From an uncultured Clostridia bacterium (GTDB taxonomy: Bacteria > Bacillota > Clostridia > Oscillospirales > Oscillospiraceae), in NCBI GenBank assembly GCA_947365965.1, contig CANAZG010000006.1, forward strand, positions 1-62,004: a stretch of DNA of 62,004 nucleotides. Direction: 5' to 3'. This document shows, in pieces, positions 17,871 to 27,027 of the stretch. Made by a program: the position numbers and the translations under genes. Positions within the stretch are counted from its first letter, which is position 1. Each line of letters begins with the position of its first letter. The notes under the pieces were generated by a model. The model saw only the letters and a list, made by a program, of their open reading frames with translations, searched no databases and had not been told where the DNA came from.

Positions 17871-18439
17871 GGAATATCGCACCATATCTCTGCGGCCACA
17901 AAGTCCGCCGGAGCGGAAACGCTCAGACCCAGCGGCGCCTCCCCGTCCTCCAGAAGGATGCTCTCGCCCTGGGCAAGAACCGTCCCCTCCCCCAGGGCGC
18001 CCCGGCCGGCGGCGCAGTAGAGAAGGAGAAGGCCGCCCTGGGGAGGCGGGAGCAGAACCGGCCCCTCCAGGCGGAGAGGCCGCAGCCGGCCCCGGCAGCG
18101 GCCCTTCCGGAGCATAAGGTTGAAGTCCCGGCAGCGGCCCTGGCTCTCCGTGGCCGCGCCGCCGTCAAAGGCGTGGACCTGATAGGGGTCCAGCCGGAGG
18201 GCCGCGCCGCCGTCGTGGCGGAGGAGCAGGGAGCCGTCCAGGAGCATCAGCTGGCGGTCATAGTCCGGCAGGGGGGTGAAGACGCTCTGCTCATCCTCCA
18301 CCACCGCCGAGCTGATCCGCCAGAGAAAATCCCGCGCGCTGTAGGAGGCGTCTGGAGGGGAGATGGCGATCTGCGTGGTGGTCCCGCCGGACCAGCGGCT
18401 GACGGTGTAGTCGGTCTGGGACAGGTGCAGCATGTTCAT
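17867..18439 (-). CDS. HutD/Ves family cupin-like protein
   Basis: A 190-residue HutD/Ves-type protein (bicupin fold). Recognised by SRWSGGTTTQIAI at the start, the FLWRISSAVV core, and CRDFNLMLRKG in the middle. In proteobacteria HutD sits in histidine-utilisation operons; here no hut gene is visible, and it is instead translationally coupled to a helicase. GGAAGGA lies 5 nt before ATG 18439. The reaction, if any, is unknown. Confidence 0.8.
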   Translation of the reverse strand: MNMLHLSQTDYTVSRWSGGTTTQIAISPPDASYSARDFLWRISSAVVEDEQSVFTPLPDYDRQLMLLDGSLLLRHDGGAALRLDPYQVHAFDGGAATESQGRCRDFNLMLRKGRCRGRLRPLRLEGPVLLPPPQGGLLLLYCAAGRGALGEGTVLAQGESILLEDGEAPLGLSVSAPADFVAAEIWCDIP

Positions 18440-18549
18440 TACGGTCCTTCCTTGTTGATGACCACCATTTTAACCCATTTGCGCCCCCCTGTCAACGCGG
18501 CGGGACAGGGACATTGCCGCGCCCGGGAGGGATCCCGCGATTGCCCGCC

Positions 18550-18578
18550 TTGCCAAGGGGGCGGCGGTGTGCTATAAT
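18550..18578 (+). promoter_or_regulatory. promoter of the giant Sel1-repeat gene
   Basis: TTGCCA (18550-18555), exact 17-bp spacer, perfect TATAAT (18573-18578), 64 bp before the start codon. Confidence 0.85.
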
Positions 18579-18641
18579 AGGCCCGGCGGCTCCCGCCTCG
18601 GGAATCGGCGGGGGCCAGACATAAGAAAGGAAACAGAGCCT

Positions 18642-21600
18642 ATGGCGGACCAGAACGAGAACCTCCTGCCCGGTGAGCAGGACACGGTGATGATATATTT
18701 TAACCCGGAGCTGATCCAGACCCTGGCGGACCGGACGGCGGAGAAGCGGCAGAACTTCCGGGAGCTCCTCTCCGCCGCCGAGGACGGGGACCTGGACGCG
18801 GCCTACCGGCTGGCCCAGAACTACCGCGCCGGCGAGGACGGCGCGCCGGAGGATCCGGAGCAGGCCTTCCGCTGGTTCGCCCGGGCGGCGGAGGGGGACC
18901 ACGTGGCCGCCCAGTTCGCCCTGGGCCAGTGCTACGCCCGAGGGTTCGGCACGGAGAAGGACGCGGACAGGGCCCTGGAGCTCTTCACCGCCGGGGCGGA
19001 GCTGGGCTACCTCCCCGCCGTGTGCGAGCTGGGGCTGTGCTACGAGCTGGGCCAGGGGGTGGAGATGGACAAGCTGCGGGCGGCGGAGCTCTACCGGGAG
19101 GCGGCGGAGCAGGACTTCGCCCCTGCCCAGTGCAACCTGGGGTTCTTCTACTACCACGGCATCGGCGTGGAGGAGGACGACGCTCAGGCGGCGGAGTGGT
19201 TCGCCAAGGCGGCCCAGCAGGACTACCCCCGGGCCCAGCTGCTCATGGGGGAGTGCTACGAAAACGGCTACGGCGTGGAGCAGGACGGGGAGAAGGCGGT
19301 GGCCCTCTACCGGGCCGCCCACCAGCAGGGCTACAGCCCCGCCACCTGCGCCCTGGGCGTGTGCTACGACCGGGGGTTCGGCGTGGAGGAGGACCACCGG
19401 CAGGCCGCTGCCCTGTACCGTGAGGCCGCTCAGGACGGCTACCCCCGGGGCCAGTACCTGATGGGCCAGTGCTTCGAGTACGGCCACGGGGTGGACAAGG
19501 ACGAGACCCAGGCCCAGCAGTTCTACCGGCAGGCCCATGAAAACGACTATCCCCCGGGAACCTGCGCCCTGGGGCTGTGCTACGAGATCGGCATGGGGGT
19601 GGAGGAGGACAAGGCCCGGGCGGTGGAGCTCTACCGGGAGGCCGCCCAGCGGGGCCACGTCCCCGCCCAGTGCAACCTGGGGTACTGCTACTACCACGGC
19701 ATCGGCCTGGAGGTGGACGACAAGCAGGCCGCCTACTGGTTCACCCAGGCGGCGGAGCAGGCCTTCCCCCGGGCCATGAATCTGCTGGGGGAGTGCTACG
19801 ACTTCGGCGTGGGGGTGGAGAAGGACGTGGACAAGGCGGTGAAGCTCTACGCCGCCGCGGCGGAGAAGGGCCACGCCCCCGCCGTGTGCGCCCTGGGCCT
19901 GTGCTACGAGGTGGGCCGTGGGGTGGAGGAGGACAAGGAGCGGGCGGTGGAGCTCTACCGCCAGGCCGCCGACATGGGCAGCGCCCGGGCCCAGTGCAAC
20001 CTGGGGTACTGCTACTACCGGGGCATCGGTGTGGCGGAGGACGACAGTGAGGCGGTGGAGTGGTTCGCCCGGTCCGCTCAGCAGGACTACCCCCGGGCCC
20101 AGTACCTGCTGGGCCAGTGCTGCGAGTACGGCTACGGGGTGGAGCGGGACATCGATCAGGCCGCAGCCCTCTACCAGAAGGCCTGGGAGGGGGGCCACGT
20201 GCCGGCGGCCTGCGCCCTGGGGGTGTGCTACGAGACGGGCTCCGGCGTGGAGGAGGACAGGGCCCGGGCCCTGGAGCTCTACCGTCAGGGGGCCGAGGCC
20301 GGGGACGCCCGGGCCCAGTGCTGCCTGGGATTCTGTTTCTACCAGGGCATCGGCGTGGAGGAGGACGACGCTCAGGCGGCGGAGTGGTTCGCCAAGGCGG
20401 CCCAGCAGGAGTACCCCCGGGCCCTCCACCTGCTGGGGGAGTGCTATGAAAACGGCTATGGCGTGGAGGAGGACGAGGCCCGTGCCTTCCAGCTCTACGA
20501 GAAGGCCTGGGAGGGGGGCCACGTGCCTGCGGCCTGCGCCCTGGGGGTGTGCTACGAGAGCGGAACCGGCGTGGAGATGGACGAGGCCCGGGCGGTGGAG
20601 TTTTACCGTCTGGCCGCCCAGCGGGGCTACCTCCGTGCCCAGTGCTGTCTGGGGTTCTGCCACTACCGGGGCATCGGCACGCCGGAGGACAACGATCAGG
20701 CGGTGGAGTGGTTCGCCAGAGCCGCGGACGGCGGCTACCCCCGTGCCCAGATGCTGCTGGGGGAGTGCTACGAGAACGGCTACGGCGTGGCGGTGGACCT
20801 GTCCCACGCCTTCCAGCTCTATGAGTCCGCCCACCAACAGGGCTACGCCCCCGGCACCTGCGCCCTGGGCGTGTGCTACGAGTTCGGCGACGGGGTGGAG
20901 ATGGACAAGGTCCGGGCGGTGGAGCTCTACCGGCAGGCCGCCCGGCAGGGGATCATCCGCGCCCAGTGCAACCTGGGGTACTGCTACTACCGGGGCATCG
21001 GCGTGGAGGAGGACGACGAGGAGGCGGCAAAGTGGTTCACCGAGGCCGCCCGGCGGGGCAGCGCCCGGGCCCGGCATCTGCTGGGGGAGTGCTATGAGAA
21101 CGGCTACGGCGTGGAGAAGGACCCCGCGCAGGCGGCGTCCTGGTACCGGCAGGCCCACCAGCAGGGCTACGCCCCCGGCACCTGCGCCCTGGGCCTGTGC
21201 TATGAGATGGGCGCGGGGGTAGAGGAGGACAAGGGGGAGGCGGCCCGGCTCTACCGTGAGGCGGCGGAGCAGGGCAACGCCCGCGCCCAGTGCAACCTGG
21301 GGTTCTTCTACTACCACGGCATCGGCGTGGAGGAGAACGACCGTGAGGCGGCGGCCTGGTTCGCCAAGGCGGCGGAGCAGAACTACCACCGGGCGGAGTT
21401 TTTGCTGGGGGAGTGCTACGAGAACGGCTACGGCGTGGAGAAGGACCCGGGGCGTGCGGCGGAGCTGTACGCCAGGAGCAGCGAAGGGGGATACCGGGAC
21501 GGCACCTGCGCCCTGGGGGCCCTGTATGAGAAGGGCCTGGGGGTGCGCCGGGACAGGGAGCGGGCCCTGGCGCTCTACCGTGAGGCGGCGGAGCAGGGCA

Positions 21601-21668
21601 GCCAGGAGGCGAAAAAGGCCCTCCAGCGTCTGGAGAGCAAAAAGCCCCGCTGGCCCTGGCGGCGGTGA
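18642..21668 (+). CDS. giant Sel1-like repeat protein with three-unit super-repeat
   Basis: A 1008-residue protein made almost entirely of about 26 Sel1-like repeats of 36 residues after a short acidic head of about 45 residues. From about residue 130 the units come in three types in fixed order: A (CALGxCYE, ending xLYRxAA), B (QCNLGxCYYxGIG, ending WFxxAA) and C (LLGECYENGYG). The period is 108 residues. The second cycle lacks its B unit. No signal peptide or membrane segment is seen, so it is probably cytoplasmic. Cys is unusually frequent. Sel1 solenoids are protein-interaction scaffolds; a partner cannot be named. AAAGGAAA precedes ATG 18642. The DNA repeats strongly, so assembly should be checked. 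Confidence 0.9.
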   Translation: MADQNENLLPGEQDTVMIYFNPELIQTLADRTAEKRQNFRELLSAAEDGDLDAAYRLAQNYRAGEDGAPEDPEQAFRWFARAAEGDHVAAQFALGQCYARGFGTEKDADRALELFTAGAELGYLPAVCELGLCYELGQGVEMDKLRAAELYREAAEQDFAPAQCNLGFFYYHGIGVEEDDAQAAEWFAKAAQQDYPRAQLLMGECYENGYGVEQDGEKAVALYRAAHQQGYSPATCALGVCYDRGFGVEEDHRQAAALYREAAQDGYPRGQYLMGQCFEYGHGVDKDETQAQQFYRQAHENDYPPGTCALGLCYEIGMGVEEDKARAVELYREAAQRGHVPAQCNLGYCYYHGIGLEVDDKQAAYWFTQAAEQAFPRAMNLLGECYDFGVGVEKDVDKAVKLYAAAAEKGHAPAVCALGLCYEVGRGVEEDKERAVELYRQAADMGSARAQCNLGYCYYRGIGVAEDDSEAVEWFARSAQQDYPRAQYLLGQCCEYGYGVERDIDQAAALYQKAWEGGHVPAACALGVCYETGSGVEEDRARALELYRQGAEAGDARAQCCLGFCFYQGIGVEEDDAQAAEWFAKAAQQEYPRALHLLGECYENGYGVEEDEARAFQLYEKAWEGGHVPAACALGVCYESGTGVEMDEARAVEFYRLAAQRGYLRAQCCLGFCHYRGIGTPEDNDQAVEWFARAADGGYPRAQMLLGECYENGYGVAVDLSHAFQLYESAHQQGYAPGTCALGVCYEFGDGVEMDKVRAVELYRQAARQGIIRAQCNLGYCYYRGIGVEEDDEEAAKWFTEAARRGSARARHLLGECYENGYGVEKDPAQAASWYRQAHQQGYAPGTCALGLCYEMGAGVEEDKGEAARLYREAAEQGNARAQCNLGFFYYHGIGVEENDREAAAWFAKAAEQNYHRAEFLLGECYENGYGVEKDPGRAAELYARSSEGGYRDGTCALGALYEKGLGVRRDRERALALYREAAEQGSQEAKKALQRLESKKPRWPWRR
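18855..21620 (+). repeat. 108-bp tandem coding repeats in a 324-bp higher-order period
   Basis: Successive 108-bp units of the Sel1 gene are homologous, and every third unit is most similar. The A-type sequence starting TGCGCCCTGGG recurs every 324 bp, except one 216-bp interval (about 19346 to 19562) where a B unit is missing. Pattern of unequal recombination or stepwise duplication. Confidence 0.85.
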
Positions 21669-21730
21669 GGGGGACTGCGATTGCCGCCGCCCGCCTTGCC
21701 GGTGAAAACGCATAGGCCCCAGAAATCGCC

Positions 21731-21770
21731 AGACCGCCTCCGGCACTGCCGGAGGCGGTCTCTACTATTT
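21731..21770 (+). terminator. terminator of the Sel1-repeat gene
   Basis: Perfect 15-nt inverted arms (21731-21745 and 21747-21761; the innermost bases form the loop), then TACTATTTTTC. It lies 62 bp after the Sel1 stop and abuts the end of the convergent PilZ gene. Confidence 0.8.
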
Positions 21771-21771
21771 T

Positions 21772-22461
21772 TCAGGATTTGGCCCGGGCCTTCCGCTGGG
21801 CCGCGAAGATGTTCTGGGTGATCTTCCCCTCGTCCTCCTCGGTCAGCTCCAGGAACCGGCACCCGTACTCGTATTTGGAATCGCCCCGGTCAATCACCCG
21901 CAGAACCTGACAGTACATGGCCGACGCCGGGCGGTCCTCCAGCAGCTTCACCTTCAGCAGGAACTTGTCCCCGTGGTGGTGCACGTATTCCGAGCCGATG
22001 CAGGCTCCGCCCACGCTGATGTTCAGCAGCTTGCAGGGCTTCTCCCCGATGTTCAGGCCGCTGAAGGTGGTGACGGTGGCGTCCAGATTGGTGTCCAGGC
22101 GGAAGAAGGCCCTGTCATTGCCTATGCGGGCCACCGTCAGCTCCTCCACCTGCCAGGTGTGGTGGGGCTGGGGGGAGATGGTGCCCTCCATATAGACCGC
22201 CTTCCGGTCCCTGTCGCTGTAGCCCCGGATGCGGACGTGGAGGCTCTCTCCCTCCTCAAACGCGTCGCTCTCCGAGTACTGGTGCAGCTCCGCCTTGTCG
22301 TCGTGGAGCCCCAGCAGCTTTGCCACGAAGAGCAGACGGCCCTCCATGGTGGTCACCTCCACGCGCATACCGGAGTAGATGGCCAGCTCCTCCTGCGGCT
22401 CCTCGGCCTGGGGAGCGGCCTCCCCCTTGCCCTTGCGGCTGAACAGTTGAAAAATTCCCAC
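21772..22461 (-). CDS. PilZ domain cyclic-di-GMP receptor (YpfA-like)
   Basis: A 229-residue protein with an N-terminal flagellar-brake-like beta domain (about 25-110) and a C-terminal PilZ domain. The cyclic-di-GMP ligands are visible as RAFFR (RxxxR) and NISVGG (D/NxSxxG). It should translate second-messenger level into an output such as motility or exopolysaccharide; no flagellar gene is near. The start is GTG, supported by GGAGGGG 5 nt upstream. It follows the diguanylate cyclase gene by only 22 bp, so producer and receptor are co-transcribed. Confidence 0.9.
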   Translation of the reverse strand: MGIFQLFSRKGKGEAAPQAEEPQEELAIYSGMRVEVTTMEGRLLFVAKLLGLHDDKAELHQYSESDAFEEGESLHVRIRGYSDRDRKAVYMEGTISPQPHHTWQVEELTVARIGNDRAFFRLDTNLDATVTTFSGLNIGEKPCKLLNISVGGACIGSEYVHHHGDKFLLKVKLLEDRPASAMYCQVLRVIDRGDSKYEYGCRFLELTEEDEGKITQNIFAAQRKARAKS

Positions 22462-22483
22462 AGTTACCCCTCCCAGGCTGTTA

Positions 22484-23404
22484 TTAAGGCTTTTCCCACA
22501 TCTGGCGCATCTTCTCGTCCGCCCAGACCACCTGATTGCGGCCGTGCTTCTTGGCGTCGTAGAGCATGGTGTCCGCCACCTTGAGGTAGGTGGTGTAGGC
22601 GCTCTCCGCCGGGGGCACCACGGTGACTCCGCCCACGCTCACCGTCACATACTGGGACACCGACGGATCGTGGGGGATGTGGAGGTCCTCCACCGCCTGC
22701 CTGATCTTCTGGAGGTGGGAGAAGGCCTTCTCGGAGCTGTCGCCGATGAGGAAGGCCACAAACTCCTCGCCGCCGTAGCGGGCAAAGAAGTCCGTGCTCC
22801 GCTGGAGGCAGGCGGACGCGGTCTTCGCCGTGGCGGCGATGACCCTGTCCCCGGCGGGGTGTCCGAAGGTGTCGTTGAACTTCTTGAAGTTGTCAATGTC
22901 GAACATGCAGATGGAAAAGGGCACCTGCAGCCGGGTGGCCTCGCTCCACTTCACAGCGCTGTAGAGATCGTGCTGGCGGCGGTTGGCCACCCCGGTGAGC
23001 TGATCGGTCTTGGACTGATACTCGATCTGCCGCCGGTAGTTGTAGAGCTTGATGTGTGTGTTCACCCGGGCCTTGACGATCAGAGGGCTGAAGGGCTTGG
23101 TGATATAGTCCACCGCCCCCAGAATGAGGCCCCGCTGCTCGCTCTCGATGTTGGACAGGCTGGTAATCAGAATCACCGGCACGCTCTGGGTGATGATCTC
23201 CTCCTGGAGCTTTTTGAGCAGCGTGAAGCCGTCCATGCCCGGCATCACCACGTCCAGCAGAATGAGAGAGAAGCTCTCCTCGCTGGCCAGGCGCAGCCCG
23301 TCCTCCGCTGTCTGGGCGACGGTGACGTCGTAGTCGTCGCTGAGGATGGATTTCAATTGGGCGGCCTGTACAACGCTGTCGTCCACTACCAATATTTTCT
23401 CCAT
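22484..23404 (-). CDS. REC-GGDEF diguanylate cyclase response regulator (PleD-like)
   Basis: A 306-residue regulator with a receiver domain (Asp51; Lys in ITKPFSP) joined by a short helix to a GGDEF domain with active-site GGEEF and a RSTD inhibition site five residues before it. Phosphorylation-driven dimerisation should activate cyclic-di-GMP synthesis. ATG 23404 is chosen because GAGGAG precedes it; the GTG six codons upstream lies on that ribosome site. No kinase gene adjoins it. It forms an operon with the PilZ receptor. Confidence 0.9.
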   Translation of the reverse strand: MEKILVVDDSVVQAAQLKSILSDDYDVTVAQTAEDGLRLASEESFSLILLDVVMPGMDGFTLLKKLQEEIITQSVPVILITSLSNIESEQRGLILGAVDYITKPFSPLIVKARVNTHIKLYNYRRQIEYQSKTDQLTGVANRRQHDLYSAVKWSEATRLQVPFSICMFDIDNFKKFNDTFGHPAGDRVIAATAKTASACLQRSTDFFARYGGEEFVAFLIGDSSEKAFSHLQKIRQAVEDLHIPHDPSVSQYVTVSVGGVTVVPPAESAYTTYLKVADTMLYDAKKHGRNQVVWADEKMRQMWEKP

Positions 23405-23493
23405 ATATAACACACTCCTCACGGGGACGGACCGGGAGGCCTCCCCCTGTTTGTATTGAGAATAAATGTTTATTCACGCCGCGCTAAACAGAA

Positions 23494-24114
23494 CTAAACC
23501 GCCTTTTCGCAGGAATTCTCCGGCTTCAGATAGCCGCTCAGGCCGGTGGCCAGCAGCTGGAATACGGTCTCCTCCGTCTCCTGATCGGCGGACAGCACGC
23601 CCTCCGCCACGTACTTGGCGTACAGGACGGTGGTTGTGAGCACATGGAGCCACAGCAGATCCTGATTCATCCGCCGGATGCCGGGAAACACCTGCCGGAA
23701 GGCCCGGACCATGCAGACAAAGGAGCCGAAATAGGGGACATCCCGGTTCCTGTCGTATTCGGGGAAGAGGGCGCTGTCCCGAAACCGATGATAGAAGACG
23801 GTCTCGTCGGGATGGGCCACCCAGAACCGGAAATAGGGCAGCCACAGGCCCCTCACCGCCCCCACTGGATTGGAGACAATGGCCAGAGGATCGAAGGCCA
23901 GCTGGTCAAAGATGGCTGCAGCCTGCCGGTCCACGTAGGTGAAGCACTCCTCCAGCAGCTGCTCCTTGCTGTCAAAGTAGCGGTACAGCGCTCCGGGGGA
24001 GACCCCCGCCAGGGTGCTGACGTTCTGGACGCGTGCGCCCTCCAGGCCGTGCTGCCGCACGGCCCTGATGGCAGCGGAGATGATGCGTGTCCTTGTGTCG
24101 TCCAGCTTGACCAC
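23494..24114 (-). CDS. TetR-family transcriptional regulator
   Basis: A 206-residue TetR regulator. The HTH lies in residues 8-55 (IISAAIRAV, VQNVSTLAGVSPGALYRYF, then KEQLLEECF). The C-terminal ligand domain is Phe/Tyr-rich and not assignable to a ligand. The start is unusual. An in-frame stop lies just upstream, and the GTG at 24114 overlaps the AAAGGAG ribosome site, so translation may begin there or at CTG 24105, 8 nt from that site. No efflux gene is adjacent, so the target is unclear. Confidence 0.85.
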   Translation of the reverse strand: MVKLDDTRTRIISAAIRAVRQHGLEGARVQNVSTLAGVSPGALYRYFDSKEQLLEECFTYVDRQAAAIFDQLAFDPLAIVSNPVGAVRGLWLPYFRFWVAHPDETVFYHRFRDSALFPEYDRNRDVPYFGSFVCMVRAFRQVFPGIRRMNQDLLWLHVLTTTVLYAKYVAEGVLSADQETEETVFQLLATGLSGYLKPENSCEKAV

Positions 24115-24160
24115 TCCTTTAACCGTCTATGGCGGAATGAAAACCTGTACACGGCCCTTT

Positions 24161-24189
24161 ATTATATACCACTCCCCTGCCGTTGGCAA
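24161..24189 (-). promoter_or_regulatory. promoter of tetR-like gene
   Basis: TTGCCA (24184-24189), 17 bp, perfect TATAAT (24161-24166) on the minus strand, about 45 bp before the start codon. Confidence 0.8.
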
Positions 24190-24253
24190 TACCCTTTTTC
24201 GCAGGTTGGAGCTTTTTGGCGATTTGCCAAAAAGGACAGGTTTCCTGTTGTAG

Positions 24254-24298
24254 AGAACGCCCCCGGAGGGCCGCTCCTGCGCGGTTCTCCGGGGGCGC
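24254..24298 (-). terminator. candidate clpB terminator
   Basis: G/C-rich 11-bp arms CGCCCCCGGAG/CTCCGGGGGCG enclose about 20 nt that can pair further, followed on the minus strand by TTCTCT. It lies just past the clpB stop. A second short hairpin (TTTTTGGC/GCCAAAAA) is at about 24213-24235. U-tracts are weak. Confidence 0.45.
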
Positions 24299-24329
24299 TG
24301 TTCTCTCGTGCAAAGCGATCTCAGGCCCG

Positions 24330-26927
24330 CTACGCCTGGAAGGACAGGGCGCTGCCATCGCTGTCGATGCGCACCCGCTGGCCGTCGGAGAGCTGACCGC
24401 GGATGAGCATGGCCGCCAGCTCCGTCTCGACAAATTTTTGCAGGTACCGCTTCACCGGCCGGGCCCCGTAGGCGGGGGAGTAGCTGGACCGGGCGATGAA
24501 GGCCCGGGCGCTGTCCGTCAGCTCCAGGCGGATGTCCCGGTCCGCCAGCCGCTGGACCAGGGAGGCCATGGAGATGTCGATGATCCCGGCGATCTGGCTC
24601 TCTGTCAGGGGGGAGAAGACCACGATGTCGTCCACCCGGTTGATGAACTCCGGCCGGAAGTACTTGTTCAGCTCCCCCCGGACCTGGTCCTTCACCTCCG
24701 GATCCACGGACCCGTCGGGCCGGATGCTCTCGGTGAGGTAGGCGGAGCCGATGTTGCTGGTCATGATGACGATGGTGTTTTTGAAGTCCACGGTCCGGCC
24801 CTGGTTGTCCGTGAGGCGGCCGTCGTCCAGCAGCTGGAGCAGGAGGTTGAACACATCCGGGTGGGCCTTCTCAATCTCGTCAAAGAGGAGCACGCTGTAG
24901 GGTTTGCGCCGCACGGCCTCGGTGAGCTGGCCCCCCTCGTCGTAGCCCACGTAGCCCGGAGGCGCACCCACCAGACGGGACACGGCGTGCTTCTCCATGT
25001 ACTCCGACATGTCGATGCGGACCATGCTCCGCTCGTCGTCAAAGAGGGCCTGGGCCAGGGTCTTGGCCAGCTCCGTCTTGCCCACGCCGGTGGGGCCCAG
25101 GAAGATGAAGGAGCCGATGGGCCGGTTCTCCTCCTTCAGCCCCGCCCGGCCCCGGAGGATGGCCTCGCTGACGGCGGTGACCGCCTCGTCCTGGCCGATG
25201 ACCCGGCGGTGGAGGATCTCCGGCAGGCGCAGCAGCTTCTCCCGCTCGCTCTCCACCAGCTTGCTTACCGGGATGCCGGTCCACTTGCTGACCACGGCGG
25301 CGATCTCCTCCTCCGTGACCTCCTCCTTGAGAAACCGGGTCTCCTTGCCCTGGTCCACCCGCTGCCGCTCCTCCTCCAGCTGCTTCTCCAGCCGGGGGAG
25401 GGTGTCGTACTTCAGCCGGGCCATCCGCTCCAGGTCGTAGCTCCGCTCCGCCTCCTCCATCTGATGGCGGGTGTCCTCAATCTCCTGCTTGATCCGCTTC
25501 ACCCCGGCAATGGACTGCTTCTCCGTCTCCCACTGGGCGCGCATGGCGTCGTTTCTGCTCCGCAGCTCCGCCAGCTCCCCCTCGATGTGGGCCAGCCGGT
25601 TTTTGGAGCCAGGGTCCTCCTCCTTGCCCAGGGCCTGCTTCTCGATCTCCAGCTGCATGATCTTGCGGCTGATCTCGTCCAGCTCCCCGGGCAGGCTGTC
25701 GATCTCCATGCGGATCTTGCTGGCCGCCTCGTCCATCAGGTCAATGGCCTTGTCCGGCAGGAAGCGGTCCGTGATATAGCGGTCCGACAGGGTGGCGCAG
25801 GCGATGAGGGCGCTGTCGGTGATGCGTACGCCGTGGTGGATCTCAAAGCGCTCCTTCAGGCCCCGGAGGATGGACACCGTGTCCTCCACCGTGGGCTGGC
25901 CGATGAGCACCTTCTGGAACCGCCGCTCCAGGGCCGCGTCCTTCTCAATATACTTGCGGTACTCGTCCAGGGTGGTGGCCCCGATGCAGTGGAGCTCCCC
26001 CCTGGCCAGCTTGGGCTTGAGGAGGTTGCCCGCGTCCATGCTGCCCTCGGTGCGGCCCGCGCCCACGATGTTGTGGAGCTCGTCGATGAACAGCAGGATC
26101 CGCCCCTCGCTCTTCTCCACCTCGCTGAGCACCGCCTTCAGCCGCTCCTCAAACTCCCCCCGGTACTTGGCGCCCGCGATAAGGGCGCCCATGTCCAGGG
26201 CGAAGATGGTCTTGTCCTTGAGCCCCTCGGGCACGTCGCCGTTGAGGATCCGCTGGGCCAGCCCCTCCACTACGGCGGTCTTGCCCACGCCGGGCTCCCC
26301 GATGAGCACGGGGTTGTTCTTGGTCTTGCGGCTGAGGATCTGGATGGTGTGGCGAATCTCCCCGTCCCGGCCGATGACCGGGTCCAGCTTCCCCTGCCGG
26401 GCCATCTCCACCAGATCCCGGCCGTACTTCGCCAGGGCCTCGTAGCTCTCCTCCGGGTTCTGGCTGGTGACCCGCTGGCTGCCCCGGACCTTGGTGAGGG
26501 CCTGGAGGATCTTCTCATAGTCGATCCCGTACTGGCGGAAGATCCGGGCGCTGGGGGTGTTGGTCTCCTGGGCCAGGGCCAGATACAGGTGCTCCACGGA
26601 CACGTACTCGTCCTTGAATTGTCCGGCGATCCGTTCCGCTCCATGGAGCAGCTGGGAGAAGCCGCGGCCGGCGTAGAGCTGCCCAGCGCCGCTGCCGGAC
26701 ACCTTTGGCAGCCGGTCAATCTCCCCCTGGACCTCCCCGGCCAGGGTCTCCACGTCCAGGCCCATGTAGGTCAGCAACCGTGGCACCAGCCCCTCCTGCT
26801 GGCGCAGCAGGGCCAGGTGAAGGTGCTCACCCTCCAGCTGCTGCTGGCCATTCTCCATGGCAATGGACTGGCAGTCCGCCACCGCCGCCTGGGCGTTCTG
26901 GGTGTACTTGTCGAAATTCATGCGCAA
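24330..26927 (-). CDS. clpB: ATP-dependent disaggregase ClpB
   Basis: An 865-residue Hsp100 chaperone that, with DnaK, pulls proteins out of aggregates. It has the double Clp N-terminal repeat (1-145), NBD1 with Walker [10 protein letters not shown] near residue 200 and Walker [10 protein letters not shown], a complete coiled-coil M domain (about 400-520, the ClpB hallmark against ClpA/C), NBD2 with GPTGVGKTE near 600, and a C-terminal domain. There is no ClpP-binding IGF loop. AAAGGAGG lies 8 nt before ATG 26927. A promoter and a CIRCE site upstream imply HrcA control. Confidence 0.95.
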   Translation of the reverse strand: MRMNFDKYTQNAQAAVADCQSIAMENGQQQLEGEHLHLALLRQQEGLVPRLLTYMGLDVETLAGEVQGEIDRLPKVSGSGAGQLYAGRGFSQLLHGAERIAGQFKDEYVSVEHLYLALAQETNTPSARIFRQYGIDYEKILQALTKVRGSQRVTSQNPEESYEALAKYGRDLVEMARQGKLDPVIGRDGEIRHTIQILSRKTKNNPVLIGEPGVGKTAVVEGLAQRILNGDVPEGLKDKTIFALDMGALIAGAKYRGEFEERLKAVLSEVEKSEGRILLFIDELHNIVGAGRTEGSMDAGNLLKPKLARGELHCIGATTLDEYRKYIEKDAALERRFQKVLIGQPTVEDTVSILRGLKERFEIHHGVRITDSALIACATLSDRYITDRFLPDKAIDLMDEAASKIRMEIDSLPGELDEISRKIMQLEIEKQALGKEEDPGSKNRLAHIEGELAELRSRNDAMRAQWETEKQSIAGVKRIKQEIEDTRHQMEEAERSYDLERMARLKYDTLPRLEKQLEEERQRVDQGKETRFLKEEVTEEEIAAVVSKWTGIPVSKLVESEREKLLRLPEILHRRVIGQDEAVTAVSEAILRGRAGLKEENRPIGSFIFLGPTGVGKTELAKTLAQALFDDERSMVRIDMSEYMEKHAVSRLVGAPPGYVGYDEGGQLTEAVRRKPYSVLLFDEIEKAHPDVFNLLLQLLDDGRLTDNQGRTVDFKNTIVIMTSNIGSAYLTESIRPDGSVDPEVKDQVRGELNKYFRPEFINRVDDIVVFSPLTESQIAGIIDISMASLVQRLADRDIRLELTDSARAFIARSSYSPAYGARPVKRYLQKFVETELAAMLIRGQLSDGQRVRIDSDGSALSFQA

Positions 26928-26944
26928 TGCCTCCTTTGGGCTTA

Positions 26945-26969
26945 GTATGACCCGGCCGGCGGGTCATAC
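26945..26969 (-). promoter_or_regulatory. 10-bp dyad in the clpB leader
   Basis: GTATGACCCG (26945-26954) and its exact complement (26960-26969) around a 5-nt centre lie between the -10 and the ribosome site. It could be a second operator or a 5'UTR hairpin. It does not match the CtsR heptad repeat. Confidence 0.6.
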
Positions 26970-26994
26970 CTCGTGTTTTTTCTTTTCGACAGTG

Positions 26995-27023
26995 ATTGTA
27001 CACCCGGGGCGGGGAAATGTAAA
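26995..27023 (-). promoter_or_regulatory. clpB promoter
   Basis: TTTACA (27018-27023), 17-bp spacer, TACAAT (26995-27000) on the minus strand, about 70 bp before the ATG. Confidence 0.75.
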
Positions 27024-27027
27024 GAGG

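Noticed and set aside
18855-21620. Tandem 108-bp repeats as a CRISPR or minisatellite array
   Set aside because: They are coding throughout, units vary at synonymous and surface positions, and there are no spacer-like segments or cas genes.
18492-21746. A 1084-codon frame opposite the Sel1-repeat gene
   Set aside because: Its repeats mirror the Sel1 DNA repeats; the plus-strand frame has the promoter, ribosome site and a known fold.
26945-26969. clpB leader dyad as a CtsR operator
   Set aside because: CtsR sites are direct GGTCAAA-type heptads; this is an inverted repeat with a different core.
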